NCBI GenBank assembly: GCA_012845835.1
Contig: JABAKD010000027.1
Span: 7,307,465-7,371,464, forward strand
Source: Undaria pinnatifida
Lineage: Eukaryota > Sar > Phaeophyceae > Laminariales > Alariaceae
Direction: 5' to 3'
DNA length: 64,000 nt
In this document: positions 25,401-32,701 of the stretch, piece after piece
Layout: every line of letters starts with the position of its first letter
How positions within the stretch are numbered: position 1 is the first letter of the stretch
Notes under the pieces: model-generated
What the model saw: the letters and a program-made list of their open reading frames with translations, nothing else
Told to the model about the DNA's origin: nothing
Database searches by the model: none
Program-made: the position numbers and the translations under genes

Positions 25401-28400
25401 CCGGAATCCCTCAGGTGCGGTGCCTTGTCAGGCCGCGTCGTGCGACAAAAAGGGGGCGGAGGGGGGCAGGGAAGCTTATGAAAAATGATGTTATCCGCTA
25501 ACGCCAAAATCTCCACACGCAAAAATCGGCTGGGAAAATGCACATCCTCTAGGGCCGATCGTGCGGAATATAGTTTCCTTCTCCGGGCGTGAACACTAAG
25601 CACAACCCCCCCCCCCATAAAAAAAATATCCCATGGTCTTACCACTACCGCAATTGATGGCATTGAGTACACCCCCCCTCCCGTCCGCTTCTTCACAAAG
25701 GTGTTTTTTTGTTTTTTCCCATTTGATCAAAGCTAGGGTAGGTGGGTCACTTTTTTTTTCTGAGATTCCTCAATTCGGGAGGTTAAAACCTCGCCCAAAA
25801 ACCTAAACATTTGGAGCAAAATACAACTGACTACTACTGAACGGAAAATTGGTTTGTACACATAACGAGTACCAGGCAAAAACTAAGGGGGGCGTATTTT
25901 TCGACGATTTTGGGTTAAGGAGCCCCGTCATTCAGAAAACATTCCAGACGAAATTTGATACCTCTATTGTATCATGCGTCGGCCTTCCTTTTTTCGCGGT
26001 GACTCGGGAGTCACTCGCGCGAGTGACTCCCCTTTTCCTCTTGCGGTCCTAAGCTAGCTTTTCGCGCCGTTCCAAACTTTCACGACGCGGAGAATTCGCA
26101 GTGGAACGGTTGGCTGCGCTGCGCCAAACCTAATCATCGCCCAAACTTTGTTTTTTCGAAACCCAGTGGCGAAAATTGGGGCTACCCCCCCCTACAGCCT
26201 TGTGTGCCAAGCAATTTTCGCTCCAACCCAACCAATAGCATGACGCGGGCCATAGCTAGAGGAGCGCTATTCTTTGTTTTTCTTTCTGAAGCTCCTCAGT
26301 GAAGGAGCGCTAGAGCCCCCCCAAACCCCTTCCCTATACTAAATCCAAGTAATTTTGTCGAAAAAAACGGCTTTCCAGCGGTAAAGGCGCTAAGGAGCGT
26401 TAGACCTCTCCCAAAAACAACCGATTTTGGAGAAAACTAGAGCTGCTCGCGGTACCGGCTTTCCAGCTGTAAAGGCGTCAAGGAGCGTTAGACCTCTCCC
26501 AAAAAAAAACAACCGATTTTTGGAAAAAACTAAAGCTGCTCGTAGTACCGGATGAAAAAAAAAAAGGTCCCCATGGCCTAGATAGATAGACACACACCCA
26601 ACAAAAGTCATGCCAAAAAAAGAAAAAAAATGGGCTTATTTCCGACGATTTTTGGGTTAAGGAGCCCCGCCGTCTAGAGACCGCTTCAGACGAAAATTGC
26701 TGCAGTATCTCTATCGTATAGCTCTCGCCATGTGGTCTCCCTCGAATGCGCAGAGTAAGCTTTCTCCAGGTTCCTCTTGTACGCAACGCCGCAGCTGTGC
26801 CATTGGAAAAGGCCTCCCGTTTGCGGCGTCGACTGTAAGCCCGAAATGGCACCGATTGGCCCAGGACCCCGGAGAGGTCGTAGAGAAAGGCGCCCATTCT
26901 TTCGCGTGCCGAACGGTAGTAGTGAGACAGCGCGCTACAGTCAGTAGGCCTAAACAGGGTTGGCTTTTGTTCTCGGTTGCATTGTCGTCTGCATGACCGC
27001 GCGAACTTTGTCACCAAGGACAGGAGAGTGGAACGCGACGACGCCAAAATATTGGTCTCACTCTGCACGGGAATAGCGCAACCCGTTTAGTGCGGCAAAA
27101 ATGCTGTTCTTTCCTGCGTCAAAAAGTGCACCATGTACCTTAGCCTTCACAGCAGACAACGGTAGTCACGGTCGTCCTTGAAACGAGTGTTGCGGGTCCG
27201 GTGTGTCTCCTTTTTTGTAGGATTACTTAGTGTCGCAAATTATTTTTTGGAACACATTCAACGTATTCTGTTTCTAGCCACTCTCTCGCCTGTCGTTAAA
27301 CGACGAGGATTGCAACACAAAAAAAGTTGCAACAGCATTTCATCCTGATTCTTGACCCCACCCTTGCCTCCCGGCAGGCGACGGTAGCCACGGCCGGTCT
27401 CGTGCGAATGTCGCGGCCGGGCGCGTCCCCTGGACATGCTCGAGGCCAGCGGAAGCGGCGCTGGGGGTGGCGACCACGTGATTTCATCCGCGATCAAGCT
27501 GGTAGCGATCATAGCGTCCGCGATCAACCTGGTTTCGGCAAACGATCTAGCAACGCGCCGTGGCGCTTGCGGCATCCCATCGCTCGTTTCACGGCGTTCG
27601 GAGGCGGCAGCGCAGGGGTCGGAAGAACAACTAACAAAAAGGATATCGCGAAAGTCTGCCCTAGCAGCGACGGTGAGATCGAGCCGGTTGTTGTGGTGCC
27701 GACAGACAATGCTCGCAGCGGCGGCGGCGGCGGTGGTAGCTGTGGCCGCATTGGTGGTGGTGGCGGCGACGGCGATGCCAATCAGGGATGTCGGAACATT
27801 AAGCGAGGGTTGGATGTTGAGGACCAAGGTGACCACGAAGACGAGAAGGATGAGTCAAAGAGCGACGAAGAGGGTATCGATGGCGACAACCACTCGGACG
27901 AAACGTTTTCGGTAGACGTGGATGTGGATGTTATCGATGATGTCACCTGCGACGAAGGGTTTGAGCTGGGCGAGGTATGTTGCGGTTGGGCTGTTCTGGG
28001 TTGGGGAGTGGGGTTCCCATCGTCGTTAGAGTGGGTGGGCTGGGAGGAGACTAGGGCTGCGAAAACGCGTAACATCGTTATAGACGCCCAACGAACTACT
28101 CGTTATCATGGGCGTGTCATGCGCCACAATCCGGTGAACAGATATTTTGGGCGAGGCACGTCGCCTCTAGGCTGGGCTGGGATGGAAGAGGAGTTGCAAA
28201 CGGAGGCGCATGGTCGTTTTTAGAGACGCACAATAAAAGATATTCAACTGTCTACCATGCCCCCGTATCATACCCTACACACTGGTAAGCAGAGAACGCG
28301 GTCGAGGGTCTAGATTCGAGAGGTAGACCTCCGATATCACGTGCGACGAGGGTTTGGAGATGCGCGAGGTACGTCGCGATCGGGTCGGGTGGGGAGGGGA

Positions 28401-29822
28401 GAAAAACCCTCAGCACACGTCGTCGTTAGAGACGGCGCAGCTCAATTTGTGTCGTGTGTCAATGTCCTACAAAGTATTAATAGTGAGCATAGGCATGGAG
28501 TGGAGAGTGAGCGACCGTATCCGATTCCCGATAAATGACATAATGTACGCCATGTTGTGGCAATGTCATGTTTCGGCTCAAAATTCGTCGCGCCTCGGTT
28601 CTCCCCATGTCTACACGATTCCGGCCAGATGGAGATTCTCCTCGAAGCAGCGCAGGCGCGACAGTCCCTCCTGGCAAGAGCTGCTAGCGTGTTACGCGTG
28701 CTGGCGCTCAAAGCGCTACCAAAACATGCCGCCGAAGCAAGGTGAAGCACACACCCCACTATTTGTTTATCAGTTACGTCCCAACTCCTGCTGGTTTCTG
28801 CGGCGATTTTATTTTGATGCCTCTCATAATCTTCTGGACACACGTACAATGCGACTCGCCTTTTACAAAAATGGCCTTCGCCATTTCTATAAACGTTGCC
28901 TAACTTGGGTATTGCAAGAAGCGGTCTCTTCGTGGCTTTTCGGGGAATTAATGCATCGCGTTTAGGAATAAAAAACACGACCTTCACGCCGCCGCAGATA
29001 TGCGCCCGGCATACTTTGTTGTTGTTGTTGTTCTCACATTAACTCGCATAATCAAGTCCGTGGTCACAGGACAGGCTCCATACACCCCTCTGTCTCTGTC
29101 TGCCCCTGTGCTCACGGTTGAACACATGAAAAATTCCTGCAAAGGTGGTGTATTACACATTGCCCTTTCGTGACTCCTCGGGAAAAACATTCATTGCATT
29201 TTGGAACGAAAGGAATAACGCCAGGAGGGGCGGGGGAGAGGGGGTGGACGTCAACTGCGAATCCCTTCCTGTGTGTATACCGTTGAGGGCATCAAAATTC
29301 CTACCGTAGTATCATTTTGTCCGGCAATACAAAGACCATAAATTTGTTGATGTTAGTACCATAAAACGGTCCTAATATAGCCGGATAGAGTGATAATAGT
29401 ATGTTGCTCCACTTGTAACCCTTTAACTACTGGAAAAAACAAATTCCACGCAAAAAAAATCCGAGTAGTTTCGTCGCAAAAAAAAAACGAGGGTTCAGTG
29501 CTAAAGCTAACGCCCCCTCACCCCCTCCTTCCTTCCCTCCCTCCCTCGCCGGTGCCCCAATCTCCGCCGCAGAGATGCACGCATGCTTCTCATGAGCCGC
29601 GCGCGCAGCGCAGGAAGGGACAAAGCCATGCTCGCGTTCGAAAACATGCTGACGGTAGGAACAGAGGGCACGACGCACGCACCGTCGGCGGCAACTTACC
29701 ACGAAGACAACTTAGGCAACTTAGGTTTGGCGGCGACAGGGAAAGAGAGCGCGGCACACGCACCGCCAGCGTCAGACACAGTCAGCTTGGGAGGCGTGTT
29801 TCGACAGGAGTTGTATTATTAA
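1297..29822 (+). CDS. Multi-EF-hand protein with EH-like domain, 17 exons, 5' incomplete
   Basis: Exons read from AG/GT signals and phase: 1297-1457, 3531-3629, 4060-4583, 5146-5317, 9754-9896, 11159-11357, 12950-13255, 14047-14439, 15578-15750, 15940-16314, 18540-18717, 22354-22547, 23768-23834, 25286-25414, 27388-27672, 28629-28741, 29573-29822 (stop TAA at 29820). Every junction is phase-compatible, giving about 1,250 residues from an incomplete first codon. Order: EF-hand pair, basic helical linker, Gly/Arg/Ser-rich segment, second EF-hand pair, similar basic linker, Ala/Gly-rich and helical stretches, EH-like domain, helical C-terminal tail. EF-hands bind Ca2+; EH domains bind NPF peptides in endocytic proteins. 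So a calcium-responsive trafficking scaffold is possible, but that is inference. The start codon is not seen; upstream exons lie before 1297 or outside the window. The 500-N gap falls in an intron and could hide an exon. It could be two adjacent genes, but the phase chain argues for one. Confidence 0.55.
1494..2110. repeat. AT-rich TAGATC-type satellite
   Basis: About 600 bp built from 6-bp words such as TAGATC and CTATAG in higher-order 12-24 bp patterns, inside the first visible intron. Shorter stretches of the same words occur at about 45-160 and 44535-44610. Confidence 0.9.
3185..3245. repeat. GGGGGC tract
   Basis: A GGGGCG-type run ending GGGCGCC, with at least six G-runs of four or more. 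It can form a G-quadruplex and is intronic. Confidence 0.85.
3531..4583 (+). CDS. Two exons: basic helix and low-complexity linker
   Basis: The exon 3531-3629 follows TTTTCACAG and ends at a GTACAC donor. It encodes a 33-residue basic amphipathic stretch (EGAAFRRTVFSRFLRV...). The exon 4060-4583 follows a long C-run and CGTCGCAG. It starts VRASMVARARSTARAEF, passes through Ser, Ala and Gly/Arg-rich runs, and ends in a charged helical segment rich in E and R (EQQEREAERELLLRRAEDEA). Junctions are phase 0/0 and 0/2. The charged end suggests a coiled coil. No enzyme domain is visible. Confidence 0.55.
4684..4914. repeat. CCCAA pentanucleotide array
   Basis: Around 40 copies of ACCCA with single-base variants, in the intron between 4583 and 5146. 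Differs from the first array by one base per unit. Confidence 0.95.
5146..5317 (+). CDS. Exon: charged helical linker before the assembly gap
   Basis: It follows GTCACAAG; its first base completes the AGG codon split at 4583. The frame reads RWRTQAGAAELQREQDRL and ends SYQLALTAKKED at a strong GTGAGT donor. The downstream intron opens with stacked GGGA repeats and runs into the N gap. The phase 0 exit fits the exon at 9754, though an exon could be hidden in the gap. Confidence 0.55.
5400..5899. other. Assembly gap, 500 N
   Basis: Exactly 500 N, a placeholder length. The left flank is a G-rich GGGA repeat that probably broke the assembly. The gap lies in an intron of the EF-hand gene. Confidence 0.99.
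7149..8728. mobile_element. Foldback (long inverted repeat) element with tandem arms
   Basis: The outer arms 7149-7228 and 8650-8728 are inverted copies (share CCAACCAAACCCATGGCCT). The next arms 7246-7430 and 8290-8457 are inverted too. Inside each arm are tandem units of about 85 bp containing GGTTAACGCCTTTACAA and GGGAGGGATTTGGGG: about three on the left, about six on the right in reverse. The centre (about 7650-7800) is itself a palindrome. No coding capacity. It lies in the intron before 9754. Isolated units occur at about 26310-26395, 30735-30810 and 44815-44895. Confidence 0.8.
8484..8630. mobile_element. Small MITE inside the foldback right arm
   Basis: It starts TGTTATAGTGTTCC and ends with the near-complement GGAACACTACAACA. 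It accounts for the extra length in the right arm, which has no counterpart in the left arm. No clear target duplication. Confidence 0.5.
9018..9085. repeat. 34-bp tandem repeat with GGGTACACCC core
   Basis: Two and a half copies of AACGGGTACACCCGGTCGG. CGGGTRCACCCG palindromes also occur at about 6629-6835. Confidence 0.8.
9143..9219. repeat. 39-bp tandem duplication
   Basis: Two adjacent copies starting ACCCGACCCTATTTCACACG. The stretch 8850-8935 is a diverged relative, so a larger segment was duplicated here. Confidence 0.8.
9218..9320. mobile_element. About 100-bp MITE with 26-bp terminal inverted repeats
   Basis: The left end TACGGGGGACCCTAGTAAAT and the right end are inverted copies with about three mismatches over 26 bp. 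The flanking TA fits a Tc1/mariner-type target. A second copy lies inverted at about 30487-30587. Confidence 0.65.
9754..11357 (+). CDS. Two exons carrying EF-hands 3 and 4
   Basis: The exon 9754-9896 reads CHLFRLFDTSCDGCIDAEEL, a canonical loop DTSCDGCIDAEE, then RMTEPEMMVLLQDID and stops inside the next loop at AA|GTGAGT. The exon 11159-11357 supplies one base and continues DGSGDVNYTEFSAWW, completing the loop DKDGSGDVNYTE. A basic helix ending RALVSRARAEARDE follows. Splitting an EF loop at a phase 2 intron, with the loop perfect after joining, is strong support for this splice. The intron 9897-11158 carries repeats and a second donor-like copy at 10190. Confidence 0.7.
10480..10660. repeat. 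Dispersed repeat, copy A (palindrome-bounded)
   Basis: It starts GAGCCACTCGCACGAATGAC and ends in TTACTCGCGGGAGTGACCCC. About 180 bp, homologous to 33310-33490, in the intron 9897-11158. Confidence 0.5.
10867..10933. repeat. 17-bp inverted repeat
   Basis: TAGTGCCGGTTTCCGCT and its exact complement AGCGGAAACCGGCACTA are separated by about 33 bp. More partial copies follow to 11015. Confidence 0.8.
11358..11438. repeat. GGGGA purine tract after a splice donor
   Basis: Stacked GGGGA units directly follow the GTGAGA donor of the exon ending 11357. Potential G-quadruplex. Confidence 0.8.
11625..12490. repeat. Three diverged tandem copies of a roughly 390-bp unit
   Basis: G-runs followed by ACTCNNNTCATGCATRRCCG-like and GTAGACC...ACATCC words recur at about 11640, 12050 and 12410. 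A related unit at 16490-16620 shares TTGACCACGCATCCC. They fill the intron 11358-12949. Confidence 0.45.
12542..12609. repeat. 68-bp dispersed repeat, copy 1
   Basis: CGTATGAAAATACGTGGAAG onwards is nearly identical to 40407-40474 in the minus-strand gene's intron. It includes GCTTTATTTTTCCCCATCCG. Confidence 0.75.
12950..14439 (+). CDS. Two exons: helical and Ala/Gly-rich middle region
   Basis: The exon 12950-13255 (102 codons, phase 0/0) follows CCTCAG and ends ASKLVRAETEAYADVE before GTGAGC. The exon 14047-14439 (131 codons, phase 0/0) follows a T/C-rich tract and GTAAG. It reads AAIRTPAGKRELARRTR, then an Ala/Pro/Gly stretch, then VELPFLRLLWHVHG and a degenerate EF-like segment (EGVGEFEPSELKYF). 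A second open frame at its 3' end (FRDEAEDARER) also looks coding-like, so the last 40 bases are less certain. Confidence 0.5.
14602..14677. repeat. Interstitial CCCTAA tract
   Basis: About twelve copies of CCCTAA (TTAGGG on the other strand), two of them variant. Shorter TTAGGG tracts lie at about 17510-17530 and 17735-17785. No chromosome end is implied, since genes continue on both sides. Confidence 0.9.
15578..16314 (+). CDS. Two exons: EF-like segment and Ser/Lys or Gln-rich repeat
   Basis: The exon 15578-15750 starts AAVLCSTLALGQT and ends IFDDVSGGEVHGLKTLA, an EF-like but non-canonical loop. The exon 15940-16314 completes its split codon, then reads VGFEDLAMSL, a Ser/Lys-rich run from CAG/AAG-like repeats at about 16010-16095, and a clear helix QVLADLAMVARLRLRLL...AEARAFE. 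In another frame the repeat reads as Lys/Gln coiled coil; the flanking phases favour the Ser/Lys reading. The intron between is only 189 bp, the shortest in the gene. Confidence 0.5.
16930..17165 (+). mobile_element. Putative tRNA-derived SINE, copy 1
   Basis: A B-box-like GACCTTCAAATCCC at about 17018 is followed by a body GAGAGCGCGAGTTGGCAC and ATATCGACGAACGCTGGG. It matches the body of the clearer copy at 48140-48372. The A box is weak. Confidence 0.4.
17563..17712. repeat. Two tRNA A-box palindromes with CACGTG cores
   Basis: At 17665-17677 and 17700-17712, CTACCCACTGAGC and its exact complement enclose TAGTCACGTGAATG. A looser copy is at 17563-17610 around AGTCACGTGACT. The arm reads GTAGCTCAGTGGGTAG, the D-arm/A-box string of many tRNAs. 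Confidence 0.7.
18120..18320. repeat. Dispersed roughly 200-bp repeat, copy 1
   Basis: Shares long strings with 31595-31790, for example TTTCGTTAAAGAAAAG and CATTTCAGGAGATAC/TATTTCAGGAGATAC. It lies in the intron before 18540. No terminal repeats defined. Confidence 0.55.
18540..22547 (+). CDS. Two exons: Ala/Arg/Glu-rich helical region
   Basis: The exon 18540-18717 enters at phase 2, reads HELARSLALEDGLPWRLNE and then ...AARLARALAQGE before GTGCGA. The exon 22354-22547 follows CCTACAG and reads DLAASECRAFLRTSAGHQEL, then REAKLVARERRKVHAE, then a Gly stretch. Heptad-like Leu/Ala spacing suggests coiled coil. The 3.6 kb intron between them holds MITEs and the nested tandem array at 20 kb. Confidence 0.5.
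18940..19200 (+). mobile_element. MITE family 'GAGCCCCGTCATTCAG', copy 1
   Basis: About 250 bp: a T-run and CTGAG start, CCATGGCCTA in the middle, CGACGATCTTGGGTTGAGGA, then GAGCCCCGTCATTCAGAAAA and a CTACCTCTAT end. Non-coding. Confidence 0.6.
19346..19377. repeat. Perfect 32-bp palindrome
   Basis: GGGGTCACTCGCTTCC followed directly by its exact reverse complement, then a long C-run. Intronic. Confidence 0.9.
19525..19805 (-). mobile_element. MITE family, copy 2, inverted
   Basis: Same words on the minus strand: a GATACGATAGAG terminus, TTAACCCAAAATCGTCGGAA, and a CACTTCTATCGCAGCACG far end. It faces copy 1. Confidence 0.55.
20135..20790. repeat. Nested tandem array
   Basis: Short units of about 18 bp (TTCCGTTTCGATGCCGTGA) are stacked inside about three longer units of roughly 200 bp that each also carry GAAGCAGTCTTAGAA and GAAGCTTGAGTTCAC. 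Lies in the intron 18718-22353. Confidence 0.85.
23768..23834 (+). CDS. 67-bp micro-exon bridging phase 2 to phase 0
   Basis: Flanked by CCATCAG and GTGAGG. One base completes a Ser codon, then 22 codons read NLVSTIKNLPRNELRRAF and ILCE. It is the only candidate I found between 22547 and 25286 that converts the outgoing phase 2 into the phase 0 needed by the EH-like exon, with coding-like composition. Its small size makes it easy to miss. Confidence 0.45.
25286..27672 (+). CDS. Two exons forming an EH-like domain
   Basis: The exon 25286-25414 reads NNIPFFATVYRPFAKADG, then GEISGPEAAHVLSYAGIPQ. This matches the first half of Eps15-homology domains in spacing: aromatic start, DG turn, a G.I...A stretch, then the L..GIP motif. 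The exon 27388-27672 reads LDMLEASGSGAGGG, then VISSAIKLVAIIASAINLVS, like the second EH half (A.KLVA..). The canonical acidic calcium loop is degenerate. The acceptor at 27388 is weak, and an overlapping frame 27378-27974 is also open and acidic, so the second half is less secure than the first. Confidence 0.45.
25745..25990 (+). mobile_element. MITE family, copy 3
   Basis: TTCGACGATTTTGGGTTAAG, then GAGCCCCGTCATTCAGAAAA, then GATACCTCTATTGTATCATG. In the intron between the two EH-like exons. Confidence 0.6.
26008..26029. repeat. Perfect 22-bp palindrome
   Basis: GAGTCACTCGC and its reverse complement with no spacer. Shares its core with 33463-33480. Confidence 0.9.
26300..26710 (+). mobile_element. 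Composite: foldback unit joined to MITE, with 90-bp duplication
   Basis: A unit of the foldback family (about 26310-26395) runs into a MITE copy. The segment GGAGCGTTAGACCTCTCCCA is present twice (26395 and 26485). The end is GTATCTCTATCGTAT. It shows the two families are mixed. Confidence 0.5.
28629..29822 (+). CDS. Last two exons: helical C-terminal tail and stop
   Basis: The exon 28629-28741 follows CGGCCAG and reads MEILLEAAQARQSLLARAA and a Leu/Ala helix, ending in a split AGA codon. The exon 29573-29822 follows a CCCTCC-rich tract and CCGCAG. It reads DARMLLMSRARSAGRDKAM and runs open to TAA at 29820. The Ala/Thr/His tail ends GGVFRQELYY. The first part is coiled-coil-like. Confidence 0.55.
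28995..29075. repeat. Dispersed repeat TTGTTGTTCTCACATTAACT
   Basis: About 75 bp shared with 45490-45560, including GGTCACAGGACAGGCTCC versus GGTCACAGGGCAGGCTCC. Possibly the end of a retroelement. Confidence 0.5.
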
Positions 29823-30486
29823 TAGCACTTTTTCGCACTTTTTCTTTGTTTTTCTTTTTTTCTGATGATGAGGATGTGAATCGGAGGAGTCGATTCAACC
29901 AGCCAAGTATTAATCGGAGCGACTTTTAAAAATCGGAAATCGGAATCGGCCGAAAAGCAGGATGATGTACATACCGATGTTTTTTTCGCGAGTGTGACAT
30001 AGATAGGTTGATACTTGGTGTTCTCGAAAACATTAAAATTTTGCAGGTATTTATGAGGAAAATGAAGCCAACTAAATGACCATAACCTCCCCGCGCTTGC
30101 CCGATACACCGGCGATACATCGGATATCGGTTGCGCCGAAAACCAACCGCATAAATATCTGTAAACACAGCCGATTCACAGCCCTAACATATACCCTACT
30201 GCTAAGCAAGCCCTTGATAACAAGGCCGACGGCACAAACTCCCTCGTGCCACCAATAGCTCGGCTTCGCCGATATATCGGATATCGGTTGCGCCGAACCC
30301 CGATGTTTTAATTTATCGGTAAACAAATCCATGTCGATTCACAACCCTACTAACACATGCCACCGATGGCACGACTACAAGTACTTACGGTAGACTAGAT
30401 GTGCAGCATTTTTTCCTCCCGAGGCTCATAACATGATGGGGAGCTCTATATCTAGGTGGGTCCATTGTTGTGTGCTGAACTCATTG

Positions 30487-30587
30487 AGGAGGACGATAGT
30501 AAACAGGACCAAATATTGTTGGTAAAAATAGATGAATATATAGGTTTTTGTGTTCACCGTAGGTCCTATTTACTAGGGTCCCCCGTA
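30487..30587. mobile_element. Second copy of the 100-bp MITE, inverted
   Basis: The reverse complement of 9218-9320 with scattered differences, ending GGTCCTATTTACTAGGGTCC then CCCGTA. Its left terminus has drifted. Confidence 0.65.
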
Positions 30588-31594
30588 ATCAGTACTTTTT
30601 TGTGGTGTGTGATCATTTTTTTAGCAGACAGGTGGCGAAGGAAATATAACTTGTAGGCGTTATTCAGGAGGCGCGTCGGGGTTCGTGCGGTTGTGCGCAG
30701 CGTGGACGGGGGACGGAAGGTCTTCATGCTGTCAGAGCCCCCAAATCCCTCCCTAAACTAGAATTTCAAGTAAATTTGTCCCCACAATGGGTTTCCAGCG
30801 GAGGGAAGGCGTTACAACTGATTTGCCTTGAGGGGGGAAATGAAAGGGCACCGCGATGACCAACCAATCCCATGGCCTAGTAGATGATATACACGAAAAA
30901 AAATCAGATTTCAGAACAAGAATGACATCTTCTGATGATTTCGGGAGAGCAAAAACGTTTCAGCCTAAAATTGGTATACCCGATATATCGTAGAAGGCGT
31001 CTACATTTTTCACCAAGGGGGCTTCACTTCTAAACCGAGGTACTACCCGATCGATGTCTGTTCGGTGTTGTCGTACGTGCTTCGCAGTATTTATTGTACA
31101 CATCTATCCGGGTTGAATTTTTGGGGTTTTTTTTCAATCAAAATCACTGTTGGACAGGAGGGATGAGGCATTCACTGACGATCGCAAGTGCGGAAGGAAA
31201 CTTACAAAAAAATGTTTAGATCCACGCTTCCTTATCGCCGCGACCGCCTCGGGGCAAAGAGGGAAGGGCAGCGCGCGCGCACAACGTCGCGGCGTCGTAT
31301 ACACGCAGACAAAACCACAGCAAGACCAAGCAGAGATTTTCGAGGCCCACAACACCGTGACCGCCCATGGACACGTGCTACACGGTAGAGGTACTACTAC
31401 CGTAAGTACGGATGACTTCTGGGCCGAAGTGCTTCTGACTACGGGATTTCCTTGGCTGGAGAGAACTCACTGCGCAGTACGCGGAAGTCAAGAATTTCAG
31501 GCTCAAGATTATTTAGACGAAAGGTTGATTCTACGATAGCCCCCCCCCCCCCCCCCCAAACCAGCGAGCTTCTTTAACGAACGTTTCATGGCCC

Positions 31595-31790
31595 CCCGAC
31601 ACGAAGAAGGATGCCTTAAAAAAAAGATATCTTTATATATAACGTTGTTTGCAAAGGACTATCGAACGATGACGTCGGGGCAGCAAGGGGCACCGTATTT
31701 CAGGAGATACTCCCGGGAGCTGGTTTCGAAACCGGCGATTTCGTTAAAGAAAAGCTGGGGGGGGCTACCGTATAACGACTCAGGTGCAAT
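31595..31790. repeat. Dispersed roughly 200-bp repeat, copy 2
   Basis: Second copy of the 18120 repeat. Partial relatives (GAAACTTTCGTTA; GCTGGTTTCGGG) lie at about 32080-32150 and 34910-34960. Confidence 0.55.
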
Positions 31791-32701
31791 ATTTTTTTGT
31801 TCCGAGGCTCCTAACCGCTTGAGGAGTGTTAAGCCTCACCCAAACAAACCTGGTAAGAGGGAAGTCCTTCCACGGTGGTGGTAGCCCCCCCCAACTTTTA
31901 TTTAGAACAAAAAATCGTCGGCGTTGAAACCACCTCTCGGCCGTATATCCTGAAGACTAAAGTACGTTGGTGCCCCTTACCAACCCGGCGCCTTCGTTCG
32001 ATCGTCCTTTTCGCAAACAAGGACAAACATATACTATGCATGAAGATCTTTTTTCATAGCGTCCTTTCTCGTGTCGAGCAGCCACGAAACTTTCGTTAAA
32101 AGAAAATAGCTGGTTTCGGGGGGGAGGCTATCATCGTAGAGTCAGTCGATACTGCGAAAACACTGAAGGTGCAACCCCGATGAACAGAGGCCCATGGGGC
32201 CAGGCATAACCAGAATTGGCAGTGTTGAAAACCCCCCCCCGACATTTTCCGACGGTTTTGGGGTTAAGGAGTCCCGTCGTTCAGAAAACACTCTTTCGCC
32301 AAAAAATGGTATACTACCTATTACGACTTTGCCACTTTTCGCTCTCTCGGGACGTTCTCGCCCGGGCCGCGCGCCCGGCCCCAAAAGCTCCGGGACGGAG
32401 ACCGGCGCATGGCCCGGTGGGCGCACGGCCCGCCCACCCCCGCGCCCGCCCGGCACCGACGGCCCGCGCACTCGGCCCGCAAAGGGCGCGCGCACCGGCT
32501 CTATTCGCGGGAACACAGAGCGCCCACCCCGCGTATTTCGCTCCTACCGCGCAGATTGTTTTCGCCCGGGTCTTTGCTGGAATCCGAGGGCGCCCGGCGC
32601 CTTTCTGGTTGGTTAAGAGCTTTGTTCGTGGCGTTCATGAAGAACACCAAAATAAGTATCCGATGACTCCGGAGGAGTCTTCTTCATGTCACACAGCTGC
32701 T

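Larger units (their letters stand above)
29823..32701. other. Intergenic repeats
   Basis: After the EF/EH gene. Contains two direct copies of a CGGATATCGGTTGCGCCGAA repeat (about 30110 and 30270), the 100-bp MITE, a foldback unit, and the 200-bp dispersed repeat. The open frame 31150-31539 has no supporting signal. Confidence 0.5.

Noticed and set aside
27378-27974. Acidic reading frame ending at a GTATGT donor, alternative to the EH second half
   Set aside because: Phase-compatible and kept as an alternative, but its first part looks like an off-frame reading of the hydrophobic EH-like helix (IKLVAIIASAINLVS).
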